A program made the translations under genes and the position numbers. From Candidatus Omnitrophota bacterium (GTDB lineage: Bacteria > Omnitrophota > Gorgyraeia > Velamenicoccales > Velamenicoccaceae), in the NCBI GenBank assembly GCA_028717105.1, contig JAQUOM010000002.1, positions 1-39,965 on the forward strand: a stretch of DNA of 39,965 nucleotides, read 5' to 3'. Below the pieces are notes generated by a model. The model worked only from the letters and a program-made list of their open reading frames with translations, did not search any database and had not been told where the DNA came from. Numbering within the stretch: the stretch's first letter is position 1; each line of letters opens with the position of its first letter. Shown here one piece after another: positions 22,999-32,058 of the stretch.

Positions 22999-23778
22999 TT
23001 ATTTTTGTCTCTTTTCCAGGAGGCCCTGCAGGGCATGCAAGGCCTCTGCCGCCCCCAGGGAAATCTTCACATCGACGATCTCCGATATCTCCGTCTCTCC
23101 CGGATTGATCTCGATCGTTGGTTTACCGTGCCGCCGCGCATCCACCATCGGCCGCTGGATATAAGGAAAAATACTGGTTGTGCCGACGCTCACATAAGCG
23201 TCAAAACCCTTTTTTAATTCCCCATGGAATATCCCGAGTTTTTCTTCCGGGAGAAATTCACCGAACAAAACGACGTCCGGCCGGACGACGCGTCCGCAAA
23301 AAGGACACAATGGCGGGATCTGCAGCCCTGAAAAATCCCCGATCGTCCGACGCCAACCGCACGCCAGACACAACAACCGATGCATGTCTCCGTGGATGTC
23401 AATGACGTGACGCGAACCGGCCGCCTGGTGGAACCCGTCGATATTTTGCGTCAGAACCCACAGACGATCCATGCGCGCCTCCAGGCGAGCGATCACTTCA
23501 TGGGCGCGGTTAAATTGGGCATGACGGCACTTCTCTTCGATCTGCGCCAGATATTTCCATGTCACCTCAGGATGATGAAGAAGCGTTTCACCTGTGAGGG
23601 CCGCCTCTATAGAAATACCTTCTTCGGTCAATCGACCGTTATAGAGCCCGCCGATCCCACGATAGGTAGGAAGACCGGAATCAGCGGAAATGCCGGCCCC
23701 TGTAATGAAAAGCACGCTGCGGCTGCCGGCCAGAATTTCCGCCGCCCGATCCAGAGTTTTTTCAATAGATAAACTCAT
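22999..23778 (-). CDS. NAD-dependent protein deacylase, sirtuin (Sir2/CobB family)
   Basis: A 259-aa sirtuin that removes acyl groups from lysines using NAD+. Motifs: GAGISADSGLPTYRG (NAD site, residues 27-41), TQNID (110-114), the catalytic His129 in DIHG, a zinc ribbon with Cys137/Cys140 and Cys158/Cys161, and GTTSIFPYI plus EINPGETE. The ATG at 23778 is chosen; the frame is open to 23865 without a better start. The stop lies inside the arsR promoter region, so the two genes may be separate units. It is of interest beside Rex, as both respond to the NAD pool. Confidence 0.93.
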   Translation of the reverse strand: MSLSIEKTLDRAAEILAGSRSVLFITGAGISADSGLPTYRGIGGLYNGRLTEEGISIEAALTGETLLHHPEVTWKYLAQIEEKCRHAQFNRAHEVIARLEARMDRLWVLTQNIDGFHQAAGSRHVIDIHGDMHRLLCLACGWRRTIGDFSGLQIPPLCPFCGRVVRPDVVLFGEFLPEEKLGIFHGELKKGFDAYVSVGTTSIFPYIQRPMVDARRHGKPTIEINPGETEISEIVDVKISLGAAEALHALQGLLEKRQK

Positions 23779-23878
23779 CTCAAGATAACCGTTTCTAAAA
23801 TGGGGCTTTTTTAAGACTTTGATCCAGGGATCCGGGGGGCGAAATACTTCAAGCGGCCAAACCACCGGCAGCCGAGAC

Positions 23879-23925
23879 GTTCCATCGGGGACAGCCGCAG
23901 ACGGCCATCCCCGATGCCTTGGAAC
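23879..23925. repeat. Long stable hairpin downstream of the lipoprotein gene
   Basis: Three nested stems: GTTCC/GGAAC, CATCGGGGA/TCCCCGATG and GCCG/CGGC. No T run follows on the minus strand. It lies 12 bases after the lipoprotein stop and may end or protect its 3' end. Confidence 0.55.
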
Positions 23926-23936
23926 CCATACGGGTT

Positions 23937-24281
23937 TTACTTGGCCATCTCGCCCATGGTCTTCTTCATATCATCCATCATGCCCTTGGCCTCTGCCGAC
24001 AACATGTTCTTGGCTTTTTCTATGATCCCCTGGGCTTCCTGAGAATCCTTGTCGAGGTTCGCGAGGACATACTTGGCTGTCTTGATCGCCTCATCATACT
24101 CCTTGGAGTTCAGGAACGCGTTCGCCTGGCCGACAAGATAATCGACTTTCTGATCGGCCGTCTGCATCGTTTCCGCCTGGCTGATCGCCTCTGAGCTCGA
24201 TGCCGCCTTCTTGGCGCACCCTGCGGCGATGAACGACGCAATAACAGCGCCTACCGCAAACACAACCGCTATCTTTTTCAT
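23937..24281 (-). CDS. Small lipoprotein with helical tail
   Basis: A 114-aa protein with a lipoprotein signal (FAVGAVIASFIAAGC, lipid-attached Cys near residue 20). The mature part is mostly helical: EAISQAETMQTADQKVDYLV, then NSKEYDEAIKTAKYVLANLD (a TPR-like half repeat), then AKNMLSAEAKGMM and a Met/Lys-rich end. No enzyme motif is present. The ATG at 24281 has GGGGGAAGG upstream; the longer open frame is only leader. It is monocistronic behind a hairpin-rich leader, facing away from the PEGA gene. Lipid attachment in the inner or outer membrane is inferred, and the function is unknown. Confidence 0.8.
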   Translation of the reverse strand: MKKIAVVFAVGAVIASFIAAGCAKKAASSSEAISQAETMQTADQKVDYLVGQANAFLNSKEYDEAIKTAKYVLANLDKDSQEAQGIIEKAKNMLSAEAKGMMDDMKKTMGEMAK

Positions 24282-24314
24282 ACCTTCCCCCTTTCTTTTA
24301 TTGGGCCGTAAGAG

Positions 24315-24401
24315 AAAAAAATAAGGCAACCCCCCCTGCCTTACGTAAGAAGAGTTACCTTGTTGTCTCACGGCTCAAAAAGCGTCCCTCTTTTTTGCCG
24401 T
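24315..24401 (-). promoter_or_regulatory. Attenuator-like leader of the lipoprotein gene
   Basis: The leader has a first hairpin (CGGC..AAAAAG/CTTTTT..GCCG around 24399-24370) and then a terminator TAAGGCA/TGCCTTA (24343-24337 with 24328-24322) followed by seven T residues. An alternative pairing GGTAAC/GTTGCC overlaps the terminator stem. This is the layout of a transcription attenuator. It sits between the promoter and the ribosome site, so it can control the gene. Confidence 0.6.
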
Positions 24402-24409
24402 ACATTTTC

Positions 24410-24437
24410 AGTTTACGTTAAACCCAAAAAAAGTCAA
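24410..24437 (-). promoter_or_regulatory. Promoter of the lipoprotein gene
   Basis: Minus strand: TTGACT (24437-24432), 16-bp spacer, TAAACT (24415-24410). Predicted start near 24402, just before the first hairpin of the leader. Confidence 0.6.
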
Positions 24438-24610
24438 CGGAAAAAATGCTTCCCGCCGCGCGGATCGTTGTGCATCCATCCTGCGGCTTGTCCCGCTTCC
24501 CATCATCTTTTGTCTGAGCGGGATCCCGCAGGGCGCAGAAAAGCCCAAGGATTCTCGAGCGCCGATTAAAAAACCTTGCTACAACAACCTCTTTGAATAT
24601 AAAATGGGGC

Positions 24611-26110
24611 ATGGGGCAAAACATATTGGGAAGGACCATCGAGAACTTGTCGCTCCAGGACATCCGCAGGGCGTCTTTCCGTGTCTTCGTCCTGCTCTAT
24701 TGCCTGCTTTGCCCCCTCATCCTCTTCTACGCCTTCGGTTATATCATCCACCCGCAGCAACAGAAGATCGTTCAAACAGGGTTGGTTTCCGTCGCTTCGT
24801 TCCCGTCGGGAGCTTCCATTTATCTCGGGCCCAGCCGTTATGCCCAGCGCACCCCGGCCGTTATCTCCGAGCTGTTGCCCGGCCGATACAACCTGCGTGT
24901 CTCTTTGATTTCTTACAGGCCATGGGAAAAAACTTTTACCATTACAGCCGGCAAAGCCGTCCTCTTCGATTCCATCCTGCTTTTGCCAAAGATCCTCACC
25001 CCCGGCAATGTCATCACGCAGCCCTTTCGGGACATCATTCCCCTGGAAACCACGCCGCCGTCCTGCATCCTGGTCCGGGGGCGCACGCTTAAAGAACACC
25101 TTCTTTTCAATGCGCGCAAGAATGATATCGAACTGTTATCCGGGGTATCTCCCGCCATGCTTGAGGCCAAGGTCCTCGATATGGCCGTAGCCACCGACGA
25201 CCCCCGCATCATCTTGACGCTCTCGGGCAGGAAAGGAAAACAATATGTGCTTGTTGATACCGGGGAACAAACCGTTACAGACATTTCACCGGTCATCATC
25301 CGGCCGCCGGACGAGTTCTTCATGGATACCGAAGACACATCCCGGATTTATTTCCTTTCCCAGGACAATATTTCCATGGTCAAGCCTCAAACAGGGGCAT
25401 TGTACCCCGGATACATACCCCATACGCGCGGATTCGGCGTCAAAAACAGAAAACTCTACATCCTCAGCGAAGATGGGGTCTTGTTACGCATGGACCAAGA
25501 CAAAACAAACCCCGTCCTCTTTTTTTCCGGCCGATCATCACACGCCTCCATTTTTGATCCCAGGGGATTTTACAGAATTTACCCCCTGACGCCTGAAATC
25601 TTCGCCTTCCTCGGCCCATCCGGACAACTGGCGATCAATCGCCTGCCCTACAGGATATGCGACCGCGGATGTCGCGGTATCTCCTTTAACGACACGCAGG
25701 ATCAACTGCTCTTCTGGACAAAAACAGAGATCGCGGCGGTTGATTTTCTCTCTGAAGACCGGCAGAGTCATCTCTTTCCCGACAGCCCTGTCATCCGATA
25801 CGCCACCAAAACAGGCAGGGATATCCGGCAATGTTTCTGGGCCTACGAAGGCTCTCATGTCCTTTTCCGGGATTCTGACAATATTTTCCTGGCGGAACTG
25901 CTGCCCCAGGGAAAACCTCAGATAGAATTCCTGGCTCGCGCCAGGGCTGGAACGAACATCTATTATACAGAGGAAACAGGTACCGTTTATTATCTGGATC
26001 CGAAAAAGGAAGGATTGCAGGCGCTCAAGATATGGACCGGCGACAGTTCCACATCGTCTGCGCCGAAAGAAGAATCTCCGGCCGCCGAAAAACAGGACCA
26101 AAAACGATGA
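24611..26110 (+). CDS. PEGA-domain membrane-anchored protein with beta-propeller-like repeats
   Basis: About 499 aa from the ATG at 24611 (the frame opens at a TTG, 24593; the start is uncertain). One TM helix (VFVLLYCLLCPLILFYAFGY) anchors a large extracytoplasmic region. Residues about 60-120 are a PEGA domain (SVASFPSGASIYLGP, LLPGRYNLRVSLISYRPWEK). The rest has repeated short strands (GRKGKQYVLVDTGEQ, TSRIYFLSQDNISMV, RKLYILSEDGVLLRMD) that suggest a beta-propeller. The tail is low-complexity and charged. It overlaps the glycosyltransferase by four bases (ATGA). PEGA domains occur in surface-layer proteins, so a role linked to cell-surface glycan is inferred. Confidence 0.8.
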   Translation: MGQNILGRTIENLSLQDIRRASFRVFVLLYCLLCPLILFYAFGYIIHPQQQKIVQTGLVSVASFPSGASIYLGPSRYAQRTPAVISELLPGRYNLRVSLISYRPWEKTFTITAGKAVLFDSILLLPKILTPGNVITQPFRDIIPLETTPPSCILVRGRTLKEHLLFNARKNDIELLSGVSPAMLEAKVLDMAVATDDPRIILTLSGRKGKQYVLVDTGEQTVTDISPVIIRPPDEFFMDTEDTSRIYFLSQDNISMVKPQTGALYPGYIPHTRGFGVKNRKLYILSEDGVLLRMDQDKTNPVLFFSGRSSHASIFDPRGFYRIYPLTPEIFAFLGPSGQLAINRLPYRICDRGCRGISFNDTQDQLLFWTKTEIAAVDFLSEDRQSHLFPDSPVIRYATKTGRDIRQCFWAYEGSHVLFRDSDNIFLAELLPQGKPQIEFLARARAGTNIYYTEETGTVYYLDPKKEGLQALKIWTGDSSTSSAPKEESPAAEKQDQKR

Positions 26111-27753
26111 TCTTCGCATTCAGCCGACAAAACCTGGGCCGTAAAGACGCCATCCTCCAGCGCTTCTTTGAGGTCCTTCCCGGCGCCTTCAGCTGGGCCA
26201 TTCTCCTGGGCGTCACGCTTCTGTCGATCTTTCAGCCCTTCCTTGCCGCTGCCCTGATTATCGCCTTTGACCTCTACTGGATCATGAGGCTCTTTTACAT
26301 GAATATTTTTCTGGCGGTCTCTTATGCCAGGCTTGCTTCGGAAAGCAAAACCGACTGGAACAAAAGGATCGATGATCTAAAGGACATGGACGGCGCCGTC
26401 GCACGGCTCAACGGGCTCATACCACAGGCCCGCCTGCCGGAAAAACTGTCTCTTATCTCATGCCGCCGGGAACTCATGGAGCTAAAAACCTGCGGGCGGC
26501 CGATCCCATCCTATGACGGGATTTACCAACTCGTCATCATCCCGATCGTCCGCGAAACGCGGGACATCGTAGAGCCGGGAATCAAAAGCCTTTGTGAAGG
26601 GAATTTCCCTTCACAAAGGATCCTCGTCATCCTGGCCGTGGAAGAACGCGCCGAGGGCGAGATCCGGCAGGCCTCTGAACAGCTCGCGGCGCAATACCGC
26701 GGCCGCTTCCTCGACCTCCTTGCCGTCCTTCATCCCGACGGCATCGCAGGGGAAGCGCGCGTCAAAGGGGCTAACGCGACATACGCCGCAAAACAAGCGG
26801 CAGAATTTTTAAAAAACAAAGGTATCCCCTTCGAGAATGTCATCGTCTCTTGTTTTGACGCCGATACGGTGGTCAAGCCGGAGACCCTGGTCTGCCTGGC
26901 CTATACGTTTCTGGCCACGCCGGACCGCACCCAGGCCAGCTACCAGCCCATCCCCGTCTACCACAATAATATCTGGGAGGCCCCTGGTTTCGCGCGCGTA
27001 CTCGACGTCGGCTCCTCGTTTTTTCAGCTCATCGAAGCAACAAATCCGGACCAATTGGTCACATTTTCCAGCCACAGCATGAGCTTTAAAGCATTGATCG
27101 ACGTCGGATATTGGCCGGTGGATATGATCTCGGACGACTCCGCTATCTATTGGAAATCCTATATCCACTTTGACGGACACTATCGCGTCGTCCCCTTAGC
27201 GACCACGCTATCCATGGACGTAACCGAAGCCAAAACCTGGGCGAAGACATTCGTTAACGTCTATAAGCAAAAACGGCGCTGGGCATGGGGCGTGGAGAAC
27301 TTCCCCATCCTTATGCGCGCGTTCACGGTTTCGCGCACCATTCCCGTTTCTCAAAAATTACGGCACACCTTCAAGCTTCTTGAAGGCCACATCTCCTGGG
27401 CCACGTGGCCATTTCTCTTGACCTTCATCGGCTGGCTCCCTACGCTCTTTGCCGGCAGGGAATTCAGCCGCTCGGTCCTCTACTACACGGGCCCCCGTAT
27501 CACGACGATGATCTTCAGCCTTGCCAGCATCGGATTACTCAACTGCATTGTCTTAAGCATCCTTCTGTTGCCCAAAGGCACCAAAAAAAATACCTGGCTG
27601 CGCAAAACAGGCCAGGCCCTGGAATGGCTCCTTGTCCCCGTCATCATGATCTTCTTGAGCGGCATGCCGGCCCTGGACGCCCAGACACGCCTCATGCTGG
27701 GCAAAAGGCTGGAATTCTGGGTAACAGCCAAGGAAAGAAAACAAAAAGCCTAA
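26107..27753 (+). CDS. Membrane glycosyltransferase family 2
   Basis: A 548-aa inner-membrane GT2 enzyme that transfers sugar from a nucleotide donor, perhaps while extruding a polymer. Two N-terminal helices (AILLGVTLLSIFQPFLAAAL and nearby) precede the catalytic domain, which shows CFDADT (DxD, residues 251-253), SDDS (342-345) and QKRRW (388-392, the Q/RxxRW motif of processive synthases). Three or four C-terminal helices follow. The ATG at 26107 overlaps the PEGA stop; an earlier frame start is ignored. Two further points: no separate cellulose-type partner is encoded here, and a perfect palindrome lies in the coding sequence at 26589-26619. Confidence 0.9.
   Translation: MIFAFSRQNLGRKDAILQRFFEVLPGAFSWAILLGVTLLSIFQPFLAAALIIAFDLYWIMRLFYMNIFLAVSYARLASESKTDWNKRIDDLKDMDGAVARLNGLIPQARLPEKLSLISCRRELMELKTCGRPIPSYDGIYQLVIIPIVRETRDIVEPGIKSLCEGNFPSQRILVILAVEERAEGEIRQASEQLAAQYRGRFLDLLAVLHPDGIAGEARVKGANATYAAKQAAEFLKNKGIPFENVIVSCFDADTVVKPETLVCLAYTFLATPDRTQASYQPIPVYHNNIWEAPGFARVLDVGSSFFQLIEATNPDQLVTFSSHSMSFKALIDVGYWPVDMISDDSAIYWKSYIHFDGHYRVVPLATTLSMDVTEAKTWAKTFVNVYKQKRRWAWGVENFPILMRAFTVSRTIPVSQKLRHTFKLLEGHISWATWPFLLTFIGWLPTLFAGREFSRSVLYYTGPRITTMIFSLASIGLLNCIVLSILLLPKGTKKNTWLRKTGQALEWLLVPVIMIFLSGMPALDAQTRLMLGKRLEFWVTAKERKQKA
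26589..26619. repeat. Perfect 31-bp palindrome inside the glycosyltransferase gene
   Basis: Arms CCTTTGTGAAGGGAA and TTCCCTTCACAAAGG are exact complements around a single T. It encodes SLCEGNFPSQR of the catalytic domain. Confidence 0.95.
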
Positions 27754-27770
27754 AAATATCGCCGAAGGAT

Positions 27771-27810
27771 AAAAATAACCCCGGTGAGACATCCACCGGG
27801 GTTATTTTTA
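27771..27810. terminator. Bidirectional terminator between the convergent GT2 and macB genes
   Basis: Stem AATAACCCCGGTG/CACCGGGGTTATT with A/T runs on both sides. It serves the plus-strand glycosyltransferase and the minus-strand efflux operon. Confidence 0.9.
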
Positions 27811-27843
27811 TGTCTTTGACCGAGGCGCGGGCCCGATCAGGTC

Positions 27844-29811
27844 TTACTCATATCTTAAGGCTTCGATCGGATCGAGATCAGACGCCTTGTGCGCGGGCCA
27901 GAGGCCGAAAACGATACCCACGACCAAAGAAAATGTCGTTGCCAGAACGATGGAATAAACGGAAACCCTGACGGTCCAGCCGGCAAAAACAACCATGAGC
28001 ATGGCGATCCCGCTCCCTAAAAGGATGCCGACGGCGCCGCCGATGACCGCCATAAGGACAGCTTCGATCAAAAACTGAATCATGATATCTTTGTTGGTGG
28101 CGCCGATCGCCTTGCGCAGGCCGATCTCCCGCGTGCGCTCTGTCACGGACACGAGCATAATGTTCATGATACCGATGCCGCCGACTAACAATGAGATAGC
28201 CGCAATCGACCCCAAAAGCATCGACATGGTCTTGGTTGTCGATTCCAGGGTCGCCTTGATATCCGACATGTTACGGATCTGAAAAGACTCCTCCTCGTCT
28301 TCAGCCAGACGGTGCCGCTTGATGATCATCTGCGAGATGGCCTCTTCTGCCTCATGCGTCAGGCTGGCGTCTTTAGCCTCCACATAAATCATATCAATGT
28401 ACTCCTTGCCGAAAACACGGTACATAGCGGTCGTAATCGGGATGAGGACCGTATCATCCGGGTCGTGAAACGAAACCCCTCCCTTGGGCGCAAGAACACC
28501 TATGACCTTGAAATTCTGGAGATTGATCTTGATCGTCGCTCCGACAGGATCGGCGGCTCCGAAAAGTTCTTTAGCGACTGTGGCGCCAATGAGGACCACC
28601 TTATCGCGCCGGCGCACCTCCTCCTCGCTGAAAAACCGTCCTGCCGATGGAACGCTCGCGCGCACCGTCTCGTAATCCACGGCGACGCCTTCGACCTGTG
28701 TATTCCAGTTCTTGTTGCCGTATACCAACTGCCCCCGGCCCGAAACAGAAGGGCTGACGCGGCTGATGACATCCCGGAGCTTCTGGATCTCCGTGACGTC
28801 CTGGAAAGTAAAACGCGTCACCGTCCCTGACTCCATCGCCACGCCACCCATTCTGTGCGATCCCGGCCGCACAACAAGAAGGTTCGAACCCAGCGACGCT
28901 AATTGACTTTCGATGGACTCTTTGGCGCCTTGACCCAAGGCCAGCATGGCAATAACAGCGGCCACGCCGATCAAAATACCCAGGATGGACAAAAACGAAC
29001 GCATCTTATGCGACACCATCGCTGCGAGCGCCTGGTGCAGATAATCAAAAAATTTTGTTTTTCGGGCGACAGCCAGGCCATGCGAAAGGGCCTCGTTCAC
29101 GACCGCATCGGCGCTACTGTCGGCCCGGGCGACTGCGACAGTCCTTCGCTTCTCATCAGAAACAATACGGCCGTCGCGCATCACGATGACGCGATCGGCA
29201 TAGGCCGCCACGTCCTGTTCATGTGTAACGAGAATGATCGTCTTGCCCTGTTTGTTTAATTCTTTCAAAAGCCCCATGATCTCAACCTGGCTCTTTGAAT
29301 CCAGGTTTCCCGTCGGCTCATCTGCCAGGATGATCAGGGGGTCATTCACGAGAGAACGCGCGATCGCCACGCGTTGTTGTTGGCCGCCGGAGAGTTCATT
29401 CGGACGATGACGGACGCGTTCGCTTAACCCCACCTGAGCGATCCTCTGGGCAGCAAGTTCTTTTAAGTGCTGTTTACCGGCATAAATCAGGGGAAGTTCC
29501 GTATTCTCAAGGGCTGTCAGCCGCGGCAAGAGATGAAACTGTTGAAAGACAAAACCTGCGATGCGGTTACGAATGGCAGAAAGCTCATCGTCTTTAAGAT
29601 CGTTGATGCGTCGCGCGCCGAGATCGTATGCGCCGCTGTCCGGACGGTCCAAAAGACCCAGGATATGCATCAGCGTCGACTTGCCTGAGCCTGAGGGGCC
29701 CATGATCGCGACAAACTCACCCGCCGCGATCGTCAAAGACACCCCCTGCAAGGCCTTGACCTCGACTTTGCCCATCAGATATGTTTTTGAAATATTTTTT
29801 AACGTGATCAT
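27844..29811 (-). CDS. macB: MacB-like ABC transporter (ATPase fused to permease)
   Basis: A 655-aa fusion of an N-terminal ABC ATPase and a MacB permease, the inner-membrane engine of tripartite export or lipoprotein-type mechanotransmission. ATPase motifs: [36 protein letters not shown] and VTHEQD. The permease has a first TM ([20 protein letters not shown]), a large periplasmic domain, then three TMs with [15 protein letters not shown] before the third. It starts four bases after the macA stop. With MacA and TolC it forms a MacAB-TolC-type pump; exported toxins, peptides or lipids are possible and the cargo cannot be read. Confidence 0.95.
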   Translation of the reverse strand: MITLKNISKTYLMGKVEVKALQGVSLTIAAGEFVAIMGPSGSGKSTLMHILGLLDRPDSGAYDLGARRINDLKDDELSAIRNRIAGFVFQQFHLLPRLTALENTELPLIYAGKQHLKELAAQRIAQVGLSERVRHRPNELSGGQQQRVAIARSLVNDPLIILADEPTGNLDSKSQVEIMGLLKELNKQGKTIILVTHEQDVAAYADRVIVMRDGRIVSDEKRRTVAVARADSSADAVVNEALSHGLAVARKTKFFDYLHQALAAMVSHKMRSFLSILGILIGVAAVIAMLALGQGAKESIESQLASLGSNLLVVRPGSHRMGGVAMESGTVTRFTFQDVTEIQKLRDVISRVSPSVSGRGQLVYGNKNWNTQVEGVAVDYETVRASVPSAGRFFSEEEVRRRDKVVLIGATVAKELFGAADPVGATIKINLQNFKVIGVLAPKGGVSFHDPDDTVLIPITTAMYRVFGKEYIDMIYVEAKDASLTHEAEEAISQMIIKRHRLAEDEEESFQIRNMSDIKATLESTTKTMSMLLGSIAAISLLVGGIGIMNIMLVSVTERTREIGLRKAIGATNKDIMIQFLIEAVLMAVIGGAVGILLGSGIAMLMVVFAGWTVRVSVYSIVLATTFSLVVGIVFGLWPAHKASDLDPIEALRYE

Positions 29812-29815
29812 GCGT

Positions 29816-30790
29816 CTAGCTTTTGGTTTTCTTTTCGCCGGGCCGTTTCGGCATAAAGGGATTCGTGCCTGTTTCGGCGGTCTTCGGGATCGCGTATGTC
29901 GTTGTCTTCACGGCCACTTGATCGTTTTCGTTCAAGCCGGAGAGAACCTCGACATTCGTTTCATCCGACAGGCCTGTCTTGATAGCGCGTTTTTCCATCC
30001 CTCCCTGGCCTCCGGCCACCCAGACGAATGTACCGCCGCTTTCGGTAAAGACCGCCTTCTGCGGGATCAAGAGACGGCTCGCCTCACCATCCTCGATGAA
30101 ATCCACGGTTGCATTCATGCCCGAACGGAAAAAAAGCGGCACTTCTTCGGGTTTGAGGTCGGCTTTATAGATCGTCACGTTGTTAACAGTTTCTGATTCA
30201 TAATAAATATGCTCTACGTCGGCCTTGATCTCCGTATCAGGATAGGCATCCAGCGACACGACCGCCGCCTGGGCGACCTCGATCTTGCCGATATCGGTCT
30301 CATCCACCTGCGCGCGCACGATCAAATGGTCCGACAGCACAACGACGGCATCGCTGGTCGTGACGGTCTGACCCGGCTGCGTCGTGGCCACGATCACCTC
30401 TCCGTCGATGGGTGCGGACAGCGGGATCGGCTTATAGGCGTCTTCCCAGTATTTCAGGGTTTCTGCGCCTTGCCCCCTGGCATTATCCAAAAGCGCGGCG
30501 CGTTCGGTGGAGCTCATCCACGCCAGGATCTGGCCGATCTTGACCTGCTCTCCCTCCTTTACCAGAACACTCTCGATGCGGCCGTTCACCGGCGGCTTGA
30601 TCTCCAGGCGGTTCTTCGGCAGGACTGTGCCGGTGGTCGAAATCACCGCCCTGATCGTTCCGGCAGACGGCTTGATCAACTGCACTGTCTCCCGGTCCGC
30701 ACCTTTACGCGGGGCGACGATCCTGATAACCGCGATACCCGCAACGAGGAACAAGACTGCCAACCCGATATTGCGCCATTTATTCTTCAT
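29816..30790 (-). CDS. macA: MacA-like periplasmic adaptor (HlyD/RND family)
   Basis: A 324-aa membrane-fusion protein with one N-terminal TM (IGLAVLFLVAGIAVIRIVAP). The lipoyl half-motifs are PPVNGRIESVLVKEGEQVKI and APIDGEVIVATTQPGQTV. The helical hairpin between them is very short (STERAALLDNARGQGAETL), much shorter than in E. coli MacA, so the contact to TolC may differ. The beta-barrel domain (LIVRAQVDETDIGKI) and a membrane-proximal part follow. The start overlaps the tolC stop by 11 bases and has AAAGGAG upstream. It links MacB to TolC across the periplasm. Confidence 0.93.
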   Translation of the reverse strand: MKNKWRNIGLAVLFLVAGIAVIRIVAPRKGADRETVQLIKPSAGTIRAVISTTGTVLPKNRLEIKPPVNGRIESVLVKEGEQVKIGQILAWMSSTERAALLDNARGQGAETLKYWEDAYKPIPLSAPIDGEVIVATTQPGQTVTTSDAVVVLSDHLIVRAQVDETDIGKIEVAQAAVVSLDAYPDTEIKADVEHIYYESETVNNVTIYKADLKPEEVPLFFRSGMNATVDFIEDGEASRLLIPQKAVFTESGGTFVWVAGGQGGMEKRAIKTGLSDETNVEVLSGLNENDQVAVKTTTYAIPKTAETGTNPFMPKRPGEKKTKS

Positions 30791-32057
30791 ATTCTAAGGT
30801 TTCTCCTTTCGCCAGGACCCAATTGGCTTCTGCCTGCAGGGCATTGGCCTGGGCATCCAACAAATCTTTTTTTGCCTGCACCAGATCATCTTCAATGATC
30901 GTCCAGTTATCATAAGACATCATACCGATGGAATACTGCGCTTGGGCGATCCTGGAACGCTCTTCTGTAGCAACCAGGAATTTCTGTTTGACCGCCACGG
31001 TCTCCGCTGCATCCTTTAAGGAGGCCCAGGACTGTTCAAGGGCAAGGATCACGCCGTCATAGGTGCTGCGTTCATTGGCTTGGGCTTCGGTGAGCACGGA
31101 CTTCGCCTGGTCGAGTTGCGCCGTCTTCAACCCGCCTTCAAAAAGAGGCAAAGACAATCCCAGCCCCACGCTCCACGTATTGCTCTGAGGCGGCCAGTGA
31201 GAACTGGTCTTGCCGATATCCGCATCGCCTGTGACGACAGGGAAAAAATTCTCCTTCGCCGCCTTAACGCCGTAGACCGCCGCGTTTTTCTGCGCCACCG
31301 TGACCTGCAAAGAAGGATGGATTGCAGCCAGGGCCTTAAAATCGGGATTTTGGTCCCCGGAAACGTCCACTCCGAATTCTCCCTGGACGGCAACCGCCAT
31401 AAAATCAGTCCGGCCCAGTTCTTTTGTCAGCTGCCACTGGGCCACGATCAGGTCCCTCTTGGCCTGCTCCACCTCAAATTTCGCCTGGGCAAGGTTGGCT
31501 TCAGCAGTCAACAGCGCACCTTTGTGCTCCAGGCCTGATTGGTACCGCAGGGTGATCAAAACGAGGTTATTCTTGCGGATGCGGGCGATATCTTCCGTCA
31601 CTTCGATAAGTGCCTGGGCCCGAAGCAGGCTGATAAACGCCGTGCGCAGACGCTGACGGACGTCGGATGAAACAAATCTGTAATTCTCTTTTGCGGCCTG
31701 GATGTTTTGTCCGGCGGCCTTGACGTCGCTGACCGTTTTAAAACCGTCAAAGATCAACTGGGAACCGGAGACGCCATAAGAATACGTGTCCTTCGTGCCC
31801 GATGCGGCAGACTTGGCCGTGCCGGCACTGACGTCGCTTGTAACCTGGGGATAAAGGGTGCTGGCAGTGATCTGTTTCTGGGACACGGATTGACTGACAT
31901 TCTCGACAGCCACAATCAGGTCGGGATGGTTTTTCGCCGCCTCCTGGACGCAGTTTTCCCACGTCAGGATCTCATGGACCTCTTGGGCCCCCGCGGGGCC
32001 GGCCGGAGAGCATGCGGCAAAAACAATAAAGAGAAAAACAAAAATTCCTGGCTTCAT
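30780..32057 (-). CDS. tolC: TolC-like outer-membrane efflux protein
   Basis: A 425-aa outer-membrane factor of the TolC/OprM family with two repeats of helical hairpin and strands. Near the N-terminus are LTWENCVQEAAKNHPDLI and YPQVTSD; SVGLGLSLPLFEGG opens the second half; and SYDNWTIIEDDLVQAKKD lies at the end. The signal sequence (FVFLFIVFAACSPAG) has a lipobox-like FAAC, so a lipidated form as in OprM is possible. The ATG at 32057 follows the abrB stop by one base. The longer open frame is the abrB region and is rejected. It is the trimeric exit channel for MacAB. Confidence 0.93.
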   Translation of the reverse strand: MKPGIFVFLFIVFAACSPAGPAGAQEVHEILTWENCVQEAAKNHPDLIVAVENVSQSVSQKQITASTLYPQVTSDVSAGTAKSAASGTKDTYSYGVSGSQLIFDGFKTVSDVKAAGQNIQAAKENYRFVSSDVRQRLRTAFISLLRAQALIEVTEDIARIRKNNLVLITLRYQSGLEHKGALLTAEANLAQAKFEVEQAKRDLIVAQWQLTKELGRTDFMAVAVQGEFGVDVSGDQNPDFKALAAIHPSLQVTVAQKNAAVYGVKAAKENFFPVVTGDADIGKTSSHWPPQSNTWSVGLGLSLPLFEGGLKTAQLDQAKSVLTEAQANERSTYDGVILALEQSWASLKDAAETVAVKQKFLVATEERSRIAQAQYSIGMMSYDNWTIIEDDLVQAKKDLLDAQANALQAEANWVLAKGETLEYEE

Positions 32058-32058
32058 C

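Noticed and set aside
24315-24401. c-di-GMP-I (GEMM) riboswitch upstream of the lipoprotein
   Set aside because: GGGACGC and the GGCAG..GGTTGCC tail match, but the internal P1b hairpin and the AAAGCC element are missing. Kept only as an attenuator-like leader.
26589-26619. Rex operator inside the glycosyltransferase gene (TTGTGAA / TTCACAA)
   Set aside because: The half-sites are right but the spacing is 13 bases, and Rex needs 4. Kept only as an unexplained palindrome.
28870-28890. tRNA T-arm-like GGTTCGAACCC
   Set aside because: It lies inside the macB coding frame and no acceptor or anticodon arms surround it.
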